The notes beneath the pieces were generated by a model. The model did not search any database. It was given only the letters and a program-made list of their open reading frames with translations, and was not told where the DNA came from. Below are positions 8,623 to 17,477 of a DNA stretch of 64,000 nucleotides, in pieces. Position 1 is the stretch's first letter, and the number at the start of each line of letters is the position of its first letter. Source of the DNA: Terrisporobacter sp. (GTDB lineage: Bacteria > Bacillota_A > Clostridia > Peptostreptococcales > Peptostreptococcaceae); the NCBI GenBank assembly GCA_029851945.1, contig JARKUZ010000050.1:1-64000 (forward strand). The letters are read 5' to 3'. The position numbers and the translations under genes are program-made.

Positions 8623-8650
8623 TAAAGACGTTGAAAAATCAACGTCTTTA
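8623..8650 (-). terminator. Hairpin between araC-type regulator and gltS
   Basis: A perfect 12-bp stem (8623-8634 with 8639-8650) around AAAA. It follows the regulator gene on the minus strand and precedes gltS. The T tract is weak, so it may only partly terminate. Confidence 0.6.
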
Positions 8651-8751
8651 GACTTTATATGTTTTAAAGAATAAAAAAACATATAGAAAATATAAATGAA
8701 ATATTTGTAGATTATATTCTTAAGAAATAAATAATATACTTAGATTTTGTT

Positions 8752-9453
8752 TTAGGCTCTAATAAAATTTTTTCTATATTGAGATGGAGTTTGATTTGTA
8801 GTTTTTTTAAATACAATTGAAAAATAATTTTGATTACTGTATCCAACTTCAAGAGCTATATCTAATAATGATAAATCTGTACTAGCTAAAAGTATTTTAC
8901 TTTTTTCTATTCTAAAAAGATTTAGAAAATGAGAGAAATTTTCTCCCGTAGTTTTTTTAAATAAATTACAAAAGTAGGATTTGTTTATTTTTAAATAATC
9001 ACATAAATCATCAATGTTAATATCCTGGCTGTAATTTTTATGTATATATTCTACTGATTTTTTTATATAAGTATTATAAGATTTAAAACTAAGATTATAA
9101 TTAAGACTATCAGAAATTATATTTGATAATAAATTTTCTATATAAGCAAAGCAATTTATTGGTTTATAGAGTATCAAATTATTTTCATACTCATAATTAG
9201 TTGTAATTGGACCCATAATAAAATGAGCATTGCTTTCTTTTATTACTAAATAATAAATATCATTATCTATGGATATTTTAGAGCTATTATCATTTACGTG
9301 AAGAGTATCCTTTATAAGATTGTGAGGATACATATTATCTATATAATCGCTGTATCCATATGTATAGACTTTATTAGAATTTTTAACTATAACTTTTATT
9401 GGTATATTGCAACAGTTATAAAATGTTTCCACAATATAGTTTATATTAATCAT
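8752..9453 (-). CDS. AraC-family transcriptional regulator
   Basis: A 233-residue DNA-binding protein. The last ~100 residues form the two helix-turn-helix motifs of AraC regulators (INIDDLCDYLKINKSYFCNL..., then LSLLDIALEVGYSNQNYFSI followed by FKKTTNQTPSQYRK). The N-terminal ~125 residues are an unrecognised sensor region. The start is ATG at 9453 with CGGAG upstream. It lies just before gltS on the same strand, so it is a candidate glutamate-uptake regulator, by context only. Confidence 0.85.
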   Translation of the reverse strand: MININYIVETFYNCCNIPIKVIVKNSNKVYTYGYSDYIDNMYPHNLIKDTLHVNDNSSKISIDNDIYYLVIKESNAHFIMGPITTNYEYENNLILYKPINCFAYIENLLSNIISDSLNYNLSFKSYNTYIKKSVEYIHKNYSQDINIDDLCDYLKINKSYFCNLFKKTTGENFSHFLNLFRIEKSKILLASTDLSLLDIALEVGYSNQNYFSIVFKKTTNQTPSQYRKNFIRA

Positions 9454-9798
9454 AAATTATCCAACTCCGAATTATTTTTAAATATTGCCATTGAATTATC
9501 AATTGTAATTTAATAGCAAATGATAATAAATATCATATAAATATAATATCCAATTATTATAATAAAGTCAATTATTATTTATATTTTAATTTAAGGACAA
9601 CATAGAGACAATTACAAGAAATAAATTTAATACTAATTTATTTAATTAAGTTATATATTAGATTTTTACAATAGAGAAGCTTCAATTACTTATACTTTTA
9701 TATAAGTATATTTTTATGGATTTTACTTCTTTAATTTTACTAAGTATATATTATTATGGTAATATTTATTTATAAATTATTGGATAATGAGGTGAAAT
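9454..9798. other. Divergent intergenic region
   Basis: This 345-bp AT-rich spacer lies between the divergent AraC gene and the TetM-like gene and must hold both promoters. I see no riboswitch, no attenuator-like leader and no convincing hairpin. In particular there is no leader peptide with terminator like that upstream of acquired tet(M). Confidence 0.4.
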
Positions 9799-11787
9799 AT
9801 GAACAAAGTAATTGGTATTTTGGCACATGTTGATAGTGGGAAAACTACTTTATGTGAACAAATACTTTATCATACAAATTCCATAAGAAAAAGAGGAAGG
9901 GTAGATCATAAAGATTCGTATTTTGATAATTATGAATTAGAAAGACAAAGAGGTATTACCATATTTTCAAAAGAAGGTAAGTTTTCTTATAAAAATTCTA
10001 ATTATTATTTAATAGACACTCCTGGTCATATAGATTTCAGTACAGAAATGGAAAGAAGTCTAAAGATGTTAGATTATGCTATATTGATAATTAGTGGAGT
10101 TGAAAAAGTTCAGTCACATAGTGAAACCATATTTAATTTACTTAGAGAAAATAATATTCCTACCTTTATATTTGTTAATAAAATAGACCGAGAAATTTCT
10201 AAGAAGCAGGATATAATAGAAAATCTACAAGAGAATTTAAGTGAAAATATTTTTGATTTCACAAATGAACTAAAAGATAAAATGAGTAATGAATTAATAG
10301 AATTTATAGCAGAAAAGGATGAAGATCTACTAGAATTATTCTTTGAAGAAAAATATGATTTCAATTTATGGATAAAATCTCTTGTTGACTTAATCAAAGA
10401 ATGTAAAGTGTTTCCTTGTATATTTGGCTCTGCACTACTTGATCAAAATATAGATATTCTTTTAGAAATTATGGATAAACTGACTATTACAAATTATTCC
10501 GCAGAAGATGATTTTGTAGGACAAGTCTACAAAGTTAAATATGAGGAAAATAACCAAAAGTTAACTTTAATTAAATTATTACAAGGAAAATTAAAAATTA
10601 AAGATGAGGTATCATATGAATACAACGGTGAAATAGTAAGAGAAAAAATAAATGAAATAAGAGTATATAATGGAAAGAAATTTATAAAAAAAGATAGTGC
10701 TGATGCAGGTGAAATAATAGCTGTAAAAGGATTAAACAAAGCAAACATTGGTAAACATTTAACTCTATATAATAATGAAGATAATCTTAAATTAGTAAGT
10801 GATAAAAACTTTGATATTATACCAACATTAAGTACTAAAGTATTATTTGATGAGAATCTTAATATTAAAGATGTATATAGTTATTTTAAACTTTTAGAAA
10901 ATGAAGATCCGTCATTAAATGTTATATATAGTGAAGAATTAAAAGAAATTCAGATTAGTATAATGGGGAAAATACAATTAGAGGTTTTAAAAAATATTGT
11001 TTATGATAGATTTAATATAGAAGTGGATTTTGGTCCATGTGAAATTTTATATAAGGAAAGTATACAATCTACAGCTATTGGTATAGGTCATTTTGAACCA
11101 CTTAGACATTATGCTGAAGTTGTTTTAAAACTTGATCCAAAGGAAATAAATAGTGGAATAAGTTTTGAAAGCAAAGCGCATGTTGATGATATTACCATAG
11201 GAAATCAAAATTTAGTGAAAACTCATATTTTTGAAAAGCCACATAAAGGAATATTAGGAGGATATGAATTAACAGATCTTAAAATAACATTACTCACTGG
11301 AAGGGAACACAATAAACATACAGAGGGTGGAGATTTTAGACAGGCGACTTTAAGAGCCTTAAGACAAGGATTAGAAACCGTAGAAAATAGATTATTAGAG
11401 CCTTATTATAAGTTTAGAATTGAAGTTGAAAATGAATATATAGGTCGTTTAATTTCTGATATACAAAAGATGAGTGGAACTTTTGAGATAAAAGAAGGTA
11501 AGAATAATAAATCTATAGTCATAGGAAGAGGTCCTGTTTCAGAATTTATGGATTATCCTTTAGAATTAATTTCTTACACAAAGGGAATAGGGAGAATAAA
11601 TCTTATATATGATGGATATGATGAATGTCACAATACTGAAGAAGTTTTAGCTAGTAAAAATTATGATAAAGACAGTGATAGAGAGTATACTTCTAATTCA
11701 ATTTTTTGCTCTAAAGGTCAAGGATACATTGTAAAAGGTGAAGATGTAATAAATCATATGCACTGTGAAATTAATAAATTAATATAG
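9799..11787 (+). CDS. TetM/EF-G-like ribosome-associated GTPase
   Basis: Translational GTPase of 662 residues, the size and layout of ribosomal protection proteins (TetM/TetO class, ~640). The G domain shows AHVDSGKT (G1), DTPGHIDF (G3) and NKIDRE (G4); EF-G-like domains follow to a C-terminus containing GREHNKHTEGGDFRQATLRA. Such proteins act on the ribosome, and acquired ones displace tetracycline. Base composition matches neighbouring genes and no mobile element is near, so a chromosomal paralogue with a housekeeping or intrinsic-resistance role is as likely as acquired tetracycline resistance. The metallopeptidase-like gene begins 9 bp after its stop. Confidence 0.8.
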   Translation: MNKVIGILAHVDSGKTTLCEQILYHTNSIRKRGRVDHKDSYFDNYELERQRGITIFSKEGKFSYKNSNYYLIDTPGHIDFSTEMERSLKMLDYAILIISGVEKVQSHSETIFNLLRENNIPTFIFVNKIDREISKKQDIIENLQENLSENIFDFTNELKDKMSNELIEFIAEKDEDLLELFFEEKYDFNLWIKSLVDLIKECKVFPCIFGSALLDQNIDILLEIMDKLTITNYSAEDDFVGQVYKVKYEENNQKLTLIKLLQGKLKIKDEVSYEYNGEIVREKINEIRVYNGKKFIKKDSADAGEIIAVKGLNKANIGKHLTLYNNEDNLKLVSDKNFDIIPTLSTKVLFDENLNIKDVYSYFKLLENEDPSLNVIYSEELKEIQISIMGKIQLEVLKNIVYDRFNIEVDFGPCEILYKESIQSTAIGIGHFEPLRHYAEVVLKLDPKEINSGISFESKAHVDDITIGNQNLVKTHIFEKPHKGILGGYELTDLKITLLTGREHNKHTEGGDFRQATLRALRQGLETVENRLLEPYYKFRIEVENEYIGRLISDIQKMSGTFEIKEGKNNKSIVIGRGPVSEFMDYPLELISYTKGIGRINLIYDGYDECHNTEEVLASKNYDKDSDREYTSNSIFCSKGQGYIVKGEDVINHMHCEINKLI

Positions 11788-11796
11788 GAGTTTATT

Positions 11797-12579
11797 ATGA
11801 GTTCAAGAGAATTAATAACATATGATAATAAAACAAAAGACTTTTATCTGTTATATCATAATGAATTAATTAAAATTAATGTTATATATAGGAAAAGAAA
11901 AAATATATCAATTAGGATAATACCAAAAGATAAAATAGATATTATAAGTCCAAAATCTGTACCAAATTCATTTTTAAAAGAAGTTATTATAAAAAAGAAA
12001 GATTGGATTTTAAAGACTTTAGATAAGTATAAAAATATTAGCCAAGAATTTTATGAAGAAAGACAATTTGTAGATGGAGAAATCTTTTATTATTTAGGAA
12101 AAGAATATAAATTAAAAGTTATTTGTGATAAAAATATTCTAAATAAAAATAAAAATTACTGTCATATATATTTAGATAAAGAAAATATAGTTATTAAAAT
12201 AAATAATTATGATAAAGAATTAATTAGAAGTGAAATTAAAAGATGGTATAAATTTGAAAGTGAAAAGTTTGTTTTAATTAGAATTGAGTATTTAAAACAG
12301 AATAATCAAATAATCAGAACTTTAAATCCTAATATTATAAAAATAAAAGAGCAAAAAAAGAGATGGGGAAGTTGTACTTCTCAAAAATCTATTTATATTA
12401 ATTCAATGGTATCAATGGCGAGATTAGATGTAATAGATTATATTATTATACATGAGTTTTGTCATCTCGTTCATATGAATCATTCAAAGTATTTTTATGA
12501 ATTAGTAAAGAAAATAATGCCTGATTATAAAAAATGTGAAATATGGCTTAAAGAAAATGGATATAAGTTAATAATATAG
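11797..12579 (+). CDS. YgjP-like zinc metallopeptidase domain protein
   Basis: A 260-residue protein with the gluzincin motif HEFCH (IIHEFCHLVHMNHSKYF) near residue 224, preceded by RWGSCTSQKSIYIN. That is the signature of the YgjP/DUF45 family (M48-like fold). The N-terminal half is a basic beta-rich region. It starts 9 bp after the TetM-like gene with ATAGGAG as ribosome site, so the two are co-transcribed. No substrate is known for most of this family. The operon ends at the terminator 12601-12640. Confidence 0.8.
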   Translation: MSSRELITYDNKTKDFYLLYHNELIKINVIYRKRKNISIRIIPKDKIDIISPKSVPNSFLKEVIIKKKDWILKTLDKYKNISQEFYEERQFVDGEIFYYLGKEYKLKVICDKNILNKNKNYCHIYLDKENIVIKINNYDKELIRSEIKRWYKFESEKFVLIRIEYLKQNNQIIRTLNPNIIKIKEQKKRWGSCTSQKSIYINSMVSMARLDVIDYIIIHEFCHLVHMNHSKYFYELVKKIMPDYKKCEIWLKENGYKLII

Positions 12580-12600
12580 TTTTTTATATGAAATTAAAAA

Positions 12601-12640
12601 ATAAAAGGAGTGATGAAAAAATTACTCCTTTTATTTTTTT
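12601..12640. terminator. Terminator
   Basis: ATAAAAGGAGT (12601-12611) pairs with ACTCCTTTTAT (12624-12634), followed by a run of T. It lies between convergent genes. Confidence 0.85.
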
Positions 12641-12671
12641 TAGTTAATTCTCTAACCTATATTATATTTAA

Positions 12672-13781
12672 CTATACTTCAAATAACTCATACTCTTTAT
12701 TTCCTATGCCAAGTTTTACTGCATGATCTATGCATACTTCCCAGTTTGTTTCTGGATGTGTGTTTATAAAATGATCATGAGTATGATGTTCTTTTTCCTC
12801 TAAATAACTTCCTAGAATGACAGGTTGCTTATTGCAGGCATGTGCGCAAGCTATATCTAAAGCAACTGGATCAAAAGATGCAAATATACCAACATCAGGA
12901 ATAATAGGTAAATCATTCTCTCTGTGACAATCACAATTTGGAGAAATATCTATAACAAAACTTATATGGAAATGTGGTCTTCCCTCAAGTACTGCTTTTG
13001 AATATTCTGCTATTTTTTTATTTAAAATATCGTTTGACTCATCAGTAGGAGACTTAATTGCATCAAAGTTACATGAGCCTATACATCTTCCGCACCCCAC
13101 ACAATTATCATGATTTATAGAAACTTTTCTATTCTCATCAAATATTATAGCTTCATGAGCACAGTTTTTGGAACATGACTTACAACCAACACACTTACTT
13201 TGTTTAACGTAAGGTTTACCGCTACTATGCATTTCCATTTTACCTGCTCTAGAACCACACCCCATACCTATATTTTTTAGGGCTCCACCGAATCCTGTAG
13301 ATTCATGACCTTTAAAATGATTCATACTAATAAAAATATCAGCATCCATTATAGCTTGACCTATTTTTGCTTCCTTAACATATTCCCCATTTTTTACTGG
13401 AACTAAGGCTTCATCAGTACCTTTTAATCCATCAGCTATAATTACATGGCATCCTGTTGTAAAAGGGTTATACCCATTGACATAAGCTGAGTCCATATGT
13501 TCTAATGCATTTTTTCTTCCGCCAACATAGAGCGTGTTGCAATCAGTTAAAAAAACTTTCCCTTCTTTTGATTTTATTAAATCAACTATAACTTTTGAAT
13601 AGTTAGGCCTTAAATAAGCTAAGTTTCCAGGCTCTCCAAAATGAATTTTTATAGCTGTGAATTTATTATTAAAGTCTATATTTTCTATTCCAGCTTTTAT
13701 AACTAGATTGTTAAGTTTTTCTAATAAATTTTTACTTGAGCTTGCTCGTAGGTTTGTAAAATATACTTTTGATTTACTCAT
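12672..13781 (-). CDS. DUF362 protein with 2x[4Fe-4S] ferredoxin domain
   Basis: A 369-residue protein. The start ATG at 13781 follows AAGGGGGAAAGT; the frame is open further upstream but has no such site. The N-terminal DUF362 domain (FTNLRASS..., IKIHFGEPGN) is followed around residue 190 by two bacterial-ferredoxin cluster motifs, CVGCKSCSKNC and CVGCGRCIGSC, and the C-terminal part of DUF362 continues after the insert (DPVALDIACAHACN). Members are presumed electron-transfer or metal-handling proteins. It is monocistronic and no partner gene is adjacent. Confidence 0.85.
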   Translation of the reverse strand: MSKSKVYFTNLRASSSKNLLEKLNNLVIKAGIENIDFNNKFTAIKIHFGEPGNLAYLRPNYSKVIVDLIKSKEGKVFLTDCNTLYVGGRKNALEHMDSAYVNGYNPFTTGCHVIIADGLKGTDEALVPVKNGEYVKEAKIGQAIMDADIFISMNHFKGHESTGFGGALKNIGMGCGSRAGKMEMHSSGKPYVKQSKCVGCKSCSKNCAHEAIIFDENRKVSINHDNCVGCGRCIGSCNFDAIKSPTDESNDILNKKIAEYSKAVLEGRPHFHISFVIDISPNCDCHRENDLPIIPDVGIFASFDPVALDIACAHACNKQPVILGSYLEEKEHHTHDHFINTHPETNWEVCIDHAVKLGIGNKEYELFEV

Positions 13782-14057
13782 ACTTTCCCCCTTGATCATA
13801 TAAACAAATTTATTGCTTAACATATTATAGTCTTTAAAAATTTTTTTCTCTATAAAAATAAAAAGAGAAGATATAAAAGCGTTAATACTTATATGAAATT
13901 ATTCATATATAAGATGTATATTAATGTACTAATTATTCAGAACAAAAATAATTATAAAAATATGAATAAATATGTTTATATTTTGTATTCTATGGGAATA
14001 TATTTACTAAATTAAAAATTAAATATAACATCAAGAGAAACATAATGGAGGTCTAAA

Positions 14058-14237
14058 ATGGATATATTCAACAAAAATGTATGTAGATGTAGAGGAGTAT
14101 CTTTTGAACAAATAGAAGATGCAATAAAAAATGGAGCAGATACTGTAGAAAAAGTCGCTGAAGCAACTAACGCAACTAAAGGTTGTGGAAGATGTAAATC
14201 TCAAGTTAAAGATATAGTAGAAAGCAAAACAAAATAA
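14058..14237 (+). CDS. BFD-like [2Fe-2S]-binding protein
   Basis: A 59-residue protein with ATGGAGG 8 nt before the ATG. The cysteine pattern CRCRGVS near the N-terminus and GCGRCKSQV near residue 43 is that of the bacterioferritin-associated ferredoxin-like domain, which binds one [2Fe-2S] cluster through C-x-C and C-x2-C. Stand-alone BFD domains occur in iron storage and in clostridial redox systems. It is followed by its own terminator. No bacterioferritin or NAD(P)H oxidoreductase gene is adjacent, so its partner is unknown. Confidence 0.85.
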   Translation: MDIFNKNVCRCRGVSFEQIEDAIKNGADTVEKVAEATNATKGCGRCKSQVKDIVESKTK

Positions 14238-14257
14238 TTAATTATTAAATATATGAG

Positions 14258-14286
14258 AATAAAGGTTTATTGCCTTTATTTTTTTA
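14258..14286 (+). terminator. Terminator after the BFD-like gene
   Basis: AATAAAGG (14258-14265) pairs with CCTTTATT (14273-14280), followed by TTTTT. Confidence 0.75.
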
Positions 14287-14440
14287 TTTAGATTTATTGT
14301 AAATTAATTTATACATAATTGAAAAAAATTATAAGTTATGTTAAAATGACCCATGTAATTAGCAAATATCAGTATTATAGTTTAAAGTTATTAATTTTGA
14401 TGAATTATAGATTGGTATTTTAGACAACGTGGAGGAAACA

Positions 14441-15334
14441 ATGAGTATTAAGAAATTGGAGTATTTTATTAGTGTAGCTGAATGTTTGAGTTTTACAAAA
14501 GCAGCCCAAAAACATTTTTTATCTCAGACGGCTATGAGCCAGAATATAGCTTCATTAGAGTTAGAAATAGGTGTTAAATTATTTCATAGGAATCAACATC
14601 ATATAACTCTTACAAAAGCTGGGCATGTTTTTTATGAAGATATAAAAAATATATTAAAAGCTTATAATTATTCTAGAGATAAATTAAAATATATTAATAG
14701 TAATAACAGATGTATAAGAATAAGTTATTCTAATGTAGTTGAAAAAGAAATTCTATTTAACTTATCTAAAAAATTCATAGATAAACACCCTGATATTGAG
14801 ATTAAATTTATTAATAGAATAGTTAATAATCTTTATCAGCCTTTATTCAAAGATAATGAAGATATAGTTTTCATATTATCTAATTATATCAATAATATGA
14901 AAAGACTAAATAGAATTAATATTTATCATGAAAAGTTATTATTAGCTGTATCTAAAGAAGAAAAATTAGAAAATGAAAAATATATTAATTGGGATGATAT
15001 AAATTTTGATAAAATAGTATTAACTGAAAATCAAGTATATTTGAATGATTACAAGAATATATTCAATAATCAATTAATAAGCATAGAAAATGAGGAAATC
15101 TTTAATTCAGAAGTAGACCATGAAACTGTTATGCTACTTATAGAATTGAATAAGGCATATTCATTTATACCAGATATACCAAGAGTCAGAAATAATAAGA
15201 GAATAAGATGCTTGGAAATTTTAGGAAAAGATTTATATATAGATGTAGACATGATATGGCAAGAAGATATGTTAAGAGAAGAAGTAAAAGAATTTATAAA
15301 ATTTGTTAAAAATGAAATGAATAATAAAGCATAA
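14441..15334 (+). CDS. LysR-family transcriptional regulator
   Basis: A 297-residue regulator. The first ~65 residues are the winged helix-turn-helix of the LysR family (KLEYFISVAECLSFTKAAQ..., LSQTAMSQNIASLE). The remainder is a divergent substrate-binding-like effector domain rich in Asn and Ile. The ATG at 14441 is chosen because GGAGG lies 6 nt upstream; a GTG 12 bases earlier overlaps that site. There is no divergent target gene next to it, so its regulon cannot be inferred. Confidence 0.85.
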   Translation: MSIKKLEYFISVAECLSFTKAAQKHFLSQTAMSQNIASLELEIGVKLFHRNQHHITLTKAGHVFYEDIKNILKAYNYSRDKLKYINSNNRCIRISYSNVVEKEILFNLSKKFIDKHPDIEIKFINRIVNNLYQPLFKDNEDIVFILSNYINNMKRLNRINIYHEKLLLAVSKEEKLENEKYINWDDINFDKIVLTENQVYLNDYKNIFNNQLISIENEEIFNSEVDHETVMLLIELNKAYSFIPDIPRVRNNKRIRCLEILGKDLYIDVDMIWQEDMLREEVKEFIKFVKNEMNNKA

Positions 15335-15472
15335 GTTTTTCTTATACATTATAAGTAAAAACTATTAGATTTTATTATGAAAATAATTTATAATATGTAT
15401 TGTAATAAGAAAAGGGAATTATTTTTTAGGGAATAAAAGTATAATCGGGATATTTTTATTTTAATCAGTTAG

Positions 15473-15506
15473 AAAAGGTTTAAATTTAATTGGGAAAACC
15501 TTTTTG
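15473..15506 (+). terminator. Terminator of the LysR gene
   Basis: AAAAGGTTT (15473-15481) pairs with AAACCTTTT (15496-15504), followed by T. It lies 139 bp after the stop codon. Confidence 0.55.
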
Positions 15507-15518
15507 GTGGGGGTTGTT

Positions 15519-15593
15519 TTGTTCGGATTTAGGATTTATTTAATATTAAAACCTTTATTACATGGTTACTTTGAGATGGGGGTCTCTAAGTAG
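15519..15593 (+). CDS. Possible 24-residue peptide overlapping a terminator
   Basis: A TTG-started frame of 24 codons follows GGTGGGGG by 5 nt and ends in TAG inside the right arm of the hairpin at 15564-15595. The product would be hydrophobic at its N-terminal half (FGFRIYLILKPLL). The strong Shine-Dalgarno-like run and the hairpin make a tiny translated transcript conceivable, but such a short frame may be chance. Confidence 0.2.
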   Translation: MFGFRIYLILKPLLHGYFEMGVSK

Positions 15594-15603
15594 CCTCTTT
15601 TAT
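15564..15603 (+). terminator. GC-richer terminator hairpin
   Basis: GGTTACTT (15564-15571) pairs with AAGTAGCC (15588-15595). After one T-T mismatch GAGA pairs with TCTC, with a TGGGGG loop. TCTTTTATT follows. It is more GC-rich than the other terminators here and has no annotated gene directly upstream. Confidence 0.65.
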
Positions 15604-15709
15604 TGTCAATTTTAAAAAGCTAATAATTAAATTTAATATTATGAATAATATTAATTATTTTAAAGTAATAAATATAATTATAGTATTTATATGTAAAGAG
15701 GTGTTAATA

Positions 15710-16060
15710 TTGGCAAATGAGGAAAATAATAAATATAAAAGAAAGAAGACAAAACAAAATAAGAAAAATAATTGCAACAATAAGTCAAAGAAAAAATATG
15801 ATGAAGGTATAGGATTAGCTTCCTTTAGCTATGCTGATTATATACTTTTATCCTCTGTAATAGCATATAGCATTGCGGAAGAATTGAATGATGATGATTT
15901 ATCTATGTTTATTATTTTTCTAGATCTATTACTTGCAGACCTAGGATTAATAGTTGCGAAAAGAGGAATAGAGGCTAGAAATAGTGCTGAAGAAAGTGAA
16001 GCTGTAGAGGAAGGTACGATAGAAGGTATTGAAAGTGTAGAGGAAGATATTTTATTTTAA
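15710..16060 (+). CDS. Protein of unknown function with basic head, hydrophobic middle and acidic tail
   Basis: A 116-residue protein. The TTG at 15710 is preferred because AAAGAGGTG lies just upstream; the frame extends further 5' with no ribosome site. The first ~35 residues are Lys/Asn-rich. Residues ~40-85 contain a hydrophobic stretch (FIIFLDLLLADLGLIVA), and the last ~25 are strongly acidic. I do not recognise a family. The alternation of basic, apolar and acidic blocks suggests a surface-associated or structural protein, without direct support. Confidence 0.5.
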   Translation: MANEENNKYKRKKTKQNKKNNCNNKSKKKYDEGIGLASFSYADYILLSSVIAYSIAEELNDDDLSMFIIFLDLLLADLGLIVAKRGIEARNSAEESEAVEEGTIEGIESVEEDILF

Positions 16061-16174
16061 TGTATATAAAGTAAAATTGTAATTAATTATTATGAAAAAA
16101 TGATACCTTATTACATATAATTATTTAATATAAAAGTTAAATATTGATATATAAATTAATAATACTAATTTATT

Positions 16175-16202
16175 GTAGCATATTTATTTTGCTACTTTTT
16201 TT
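16175..16202 (+). terminator. Terminator
   Basis: GTAGCA (16175-16180) pairs with TGCTAC (16190-16195), followed by seven T. Confidence 0.7.
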
Positions 16203-16286
16203 ATTACAAAATAATAAAAACTTGTTACTATGAAAGTTTTATGGTTACTAAATTATAACAAATTTAAAATTTAATGTTTGATAATA

Positions 16287-16303
16287 GTTACAAATTAGTT
16301 ACA
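16287..16303 (-). promoter_or_regulatory. WalR-type box upstream of the 3D-domain gene
   Basis: On the minus strand the sequence reads TGTAAC-TAATT-TGTAAC, a perfect match to the WalR (YycF) consensus TGTWAH-N5-TGTWAH. It lies about 100 bp before a 3D-domain cell-wall protein; in Bacillus subtilis the 3D-domain gene yocH is a WalR target. Further GTTACT copies (16224, 16244) precede it. Binding is inferred. Confidence 0.6.
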
Positions 16304-16404
16304 TATTTTGGAACCCTTATTAATATAAATGTATAAATAAAATTTATATAAGAAGATGAAAATTTTTACATTTGATATAAAAATATTTTATAGGGGTGAA
16401 AATA

Positions 16405-17268
16405 ATGAAAAAAATTTTGAAATTTAAAAATAGCAAAATAATTATAAACTGCTTAGTTACCATATTATTATTAGGAGGATTGCTTACTGGATATTGGAGT
16501 ATAAAAAAAGAAGATGTCAGTCTAATAGTAAGAGGAGAAGGAAAAAGTGTTAATTCTTTTGCTAAAAATGTGGAAGATTTGTTAAAAGAAAACAATGTTA
16601 CTTACGATGAAAATGACATAATAGAGCCGAGTTTAGATACAAAATTACAAGATAATATGAAAGTAAATGTTACATATGTTGATGTAGTTACTGTGAGTGA
16701 ACATGAAAGAATTGATTATGAAACTAAAATAAAAGAAGATAGTAATTTGGAAAAAGGAGTAACAAAAGTAATTCAAGAAGGAAAACAAGGAAGAAAAGTT
16801 ACCATATATGAAGAAGTATATCATAATAATAAATTGGTTTCTAAGGTTGTCGAAGAAGAAATAATTCGAGAAAAACCAGTAGCTAAGATTATAACGAAAG
16901 GGACTAACACAAGTAATTATGCTAAAGCTTCATTAAAAAATTCAGACAAGCTAAAAGGTACTACTAGTTACAAATTATCAGGAAGTAATTATAGTTCTAG
17001 TGGTAAAAAATTAGCTGTTTCAGCTACTGCCTATAGTGGAGGCGGAATTACAGCTACTGGAACTAGAGCAAGATGGGGAGTTATAGCTGTAGATCCAAGA
17101 GTTATACCTTATGGAACAAAAGTTTATATACCACAATTTAATATGACTTTCACAGCGGAAGATTGTGGTGGTGGTATAAAAGGAAATAAAATAGATATAT
17201 ATATGAATTCTGATTCTTCATGTTATAACTGGGGAAAACGTAGTATTGACATTTATATTGTAGGATAG
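16405..17268 (+). CDS. YabE/RpfB-like cell-wall protein with G5 and 3D domains
   Basis: An exported 287-residue protein. It has an N-terminal membrane anchor or signal (IIINCLVTILLLGGLLTG), a DUF348-like segment (VRGEGKSVNSFAKNVEDLL), a G5 domain around residues 95-155, and a C-terminal 3D domain with the three conserved Asp (AVDPRVIPYGTKVYIP, AEDCGGGIKG, IDIYM). 3D domains resemble MltA and are thought to cleave peptidoglycan. The ATG at 16405 has AGGGGTG upstream. A WalR-type box lies in its promoter region, consistent with cell-wall homeostasis control. Confidence 0.85.
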   Translation: MKKILKFKNSKIIINCLVTILLLGGLLTGYWSIKKEDVSLIVRGEGKSVNSFAKNVEDLLKENNVTYDENDIIEPSLDTKLQDNMKVNVTYVDVVTVSEHERIDYETKIKEDSNLEKGVTKVIQEGKQGRKVTIYEEVYHNNKLVSKVVEEEIIREKPVAKIITKGTNTSNYAKASLKNSDKLKGTTSYKLSGSNYSSSGKKLAVSATAYSGGGITATGTRARWGVIAVDPRVIPYGTKVYIPQFNMTFTAEDCGGGIKGNKIDIYMNSDSSCYNWGKRSIDIYIVG

Positions 17269-17270
17269 TT

Positions 17271-17310
17271 AAAGTACCAGGGTAAGTTTAATCTTAACCT
17301 GGTACTTTTA
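17271..17310 (+). terminator. Terminator after the 3D-domain gene
   Basis: AAAGTACCAGG (17271-17281) pairs with CCTGGTACTTT (17298-17308). The stem extends inward through TAAG/CTTA. Confidence 0.85.
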
Positions 17311-17477
17311 ATATATATTTATATAAATATAATAGATAAGGTAGGAAAATTTAAACTTTTAGAGTAAATTAATTATTACAAATTTAACATACAATATTTA
17401 CTAAATATAAAAATAAAGATAAAATATACATGATACGATTTGTATTTGATAAATAATAAATGAAAAGGAGCTTATAA

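Noticed and set aside
9799..11787. Acquired tetracycline-resistance gene on a mobile element
   Set aside because: No integrase, transposase, relaxase or composition shift is visible around it and no tet attenuator leader precedes it. It is annotated only as TetM/EF-G-like.
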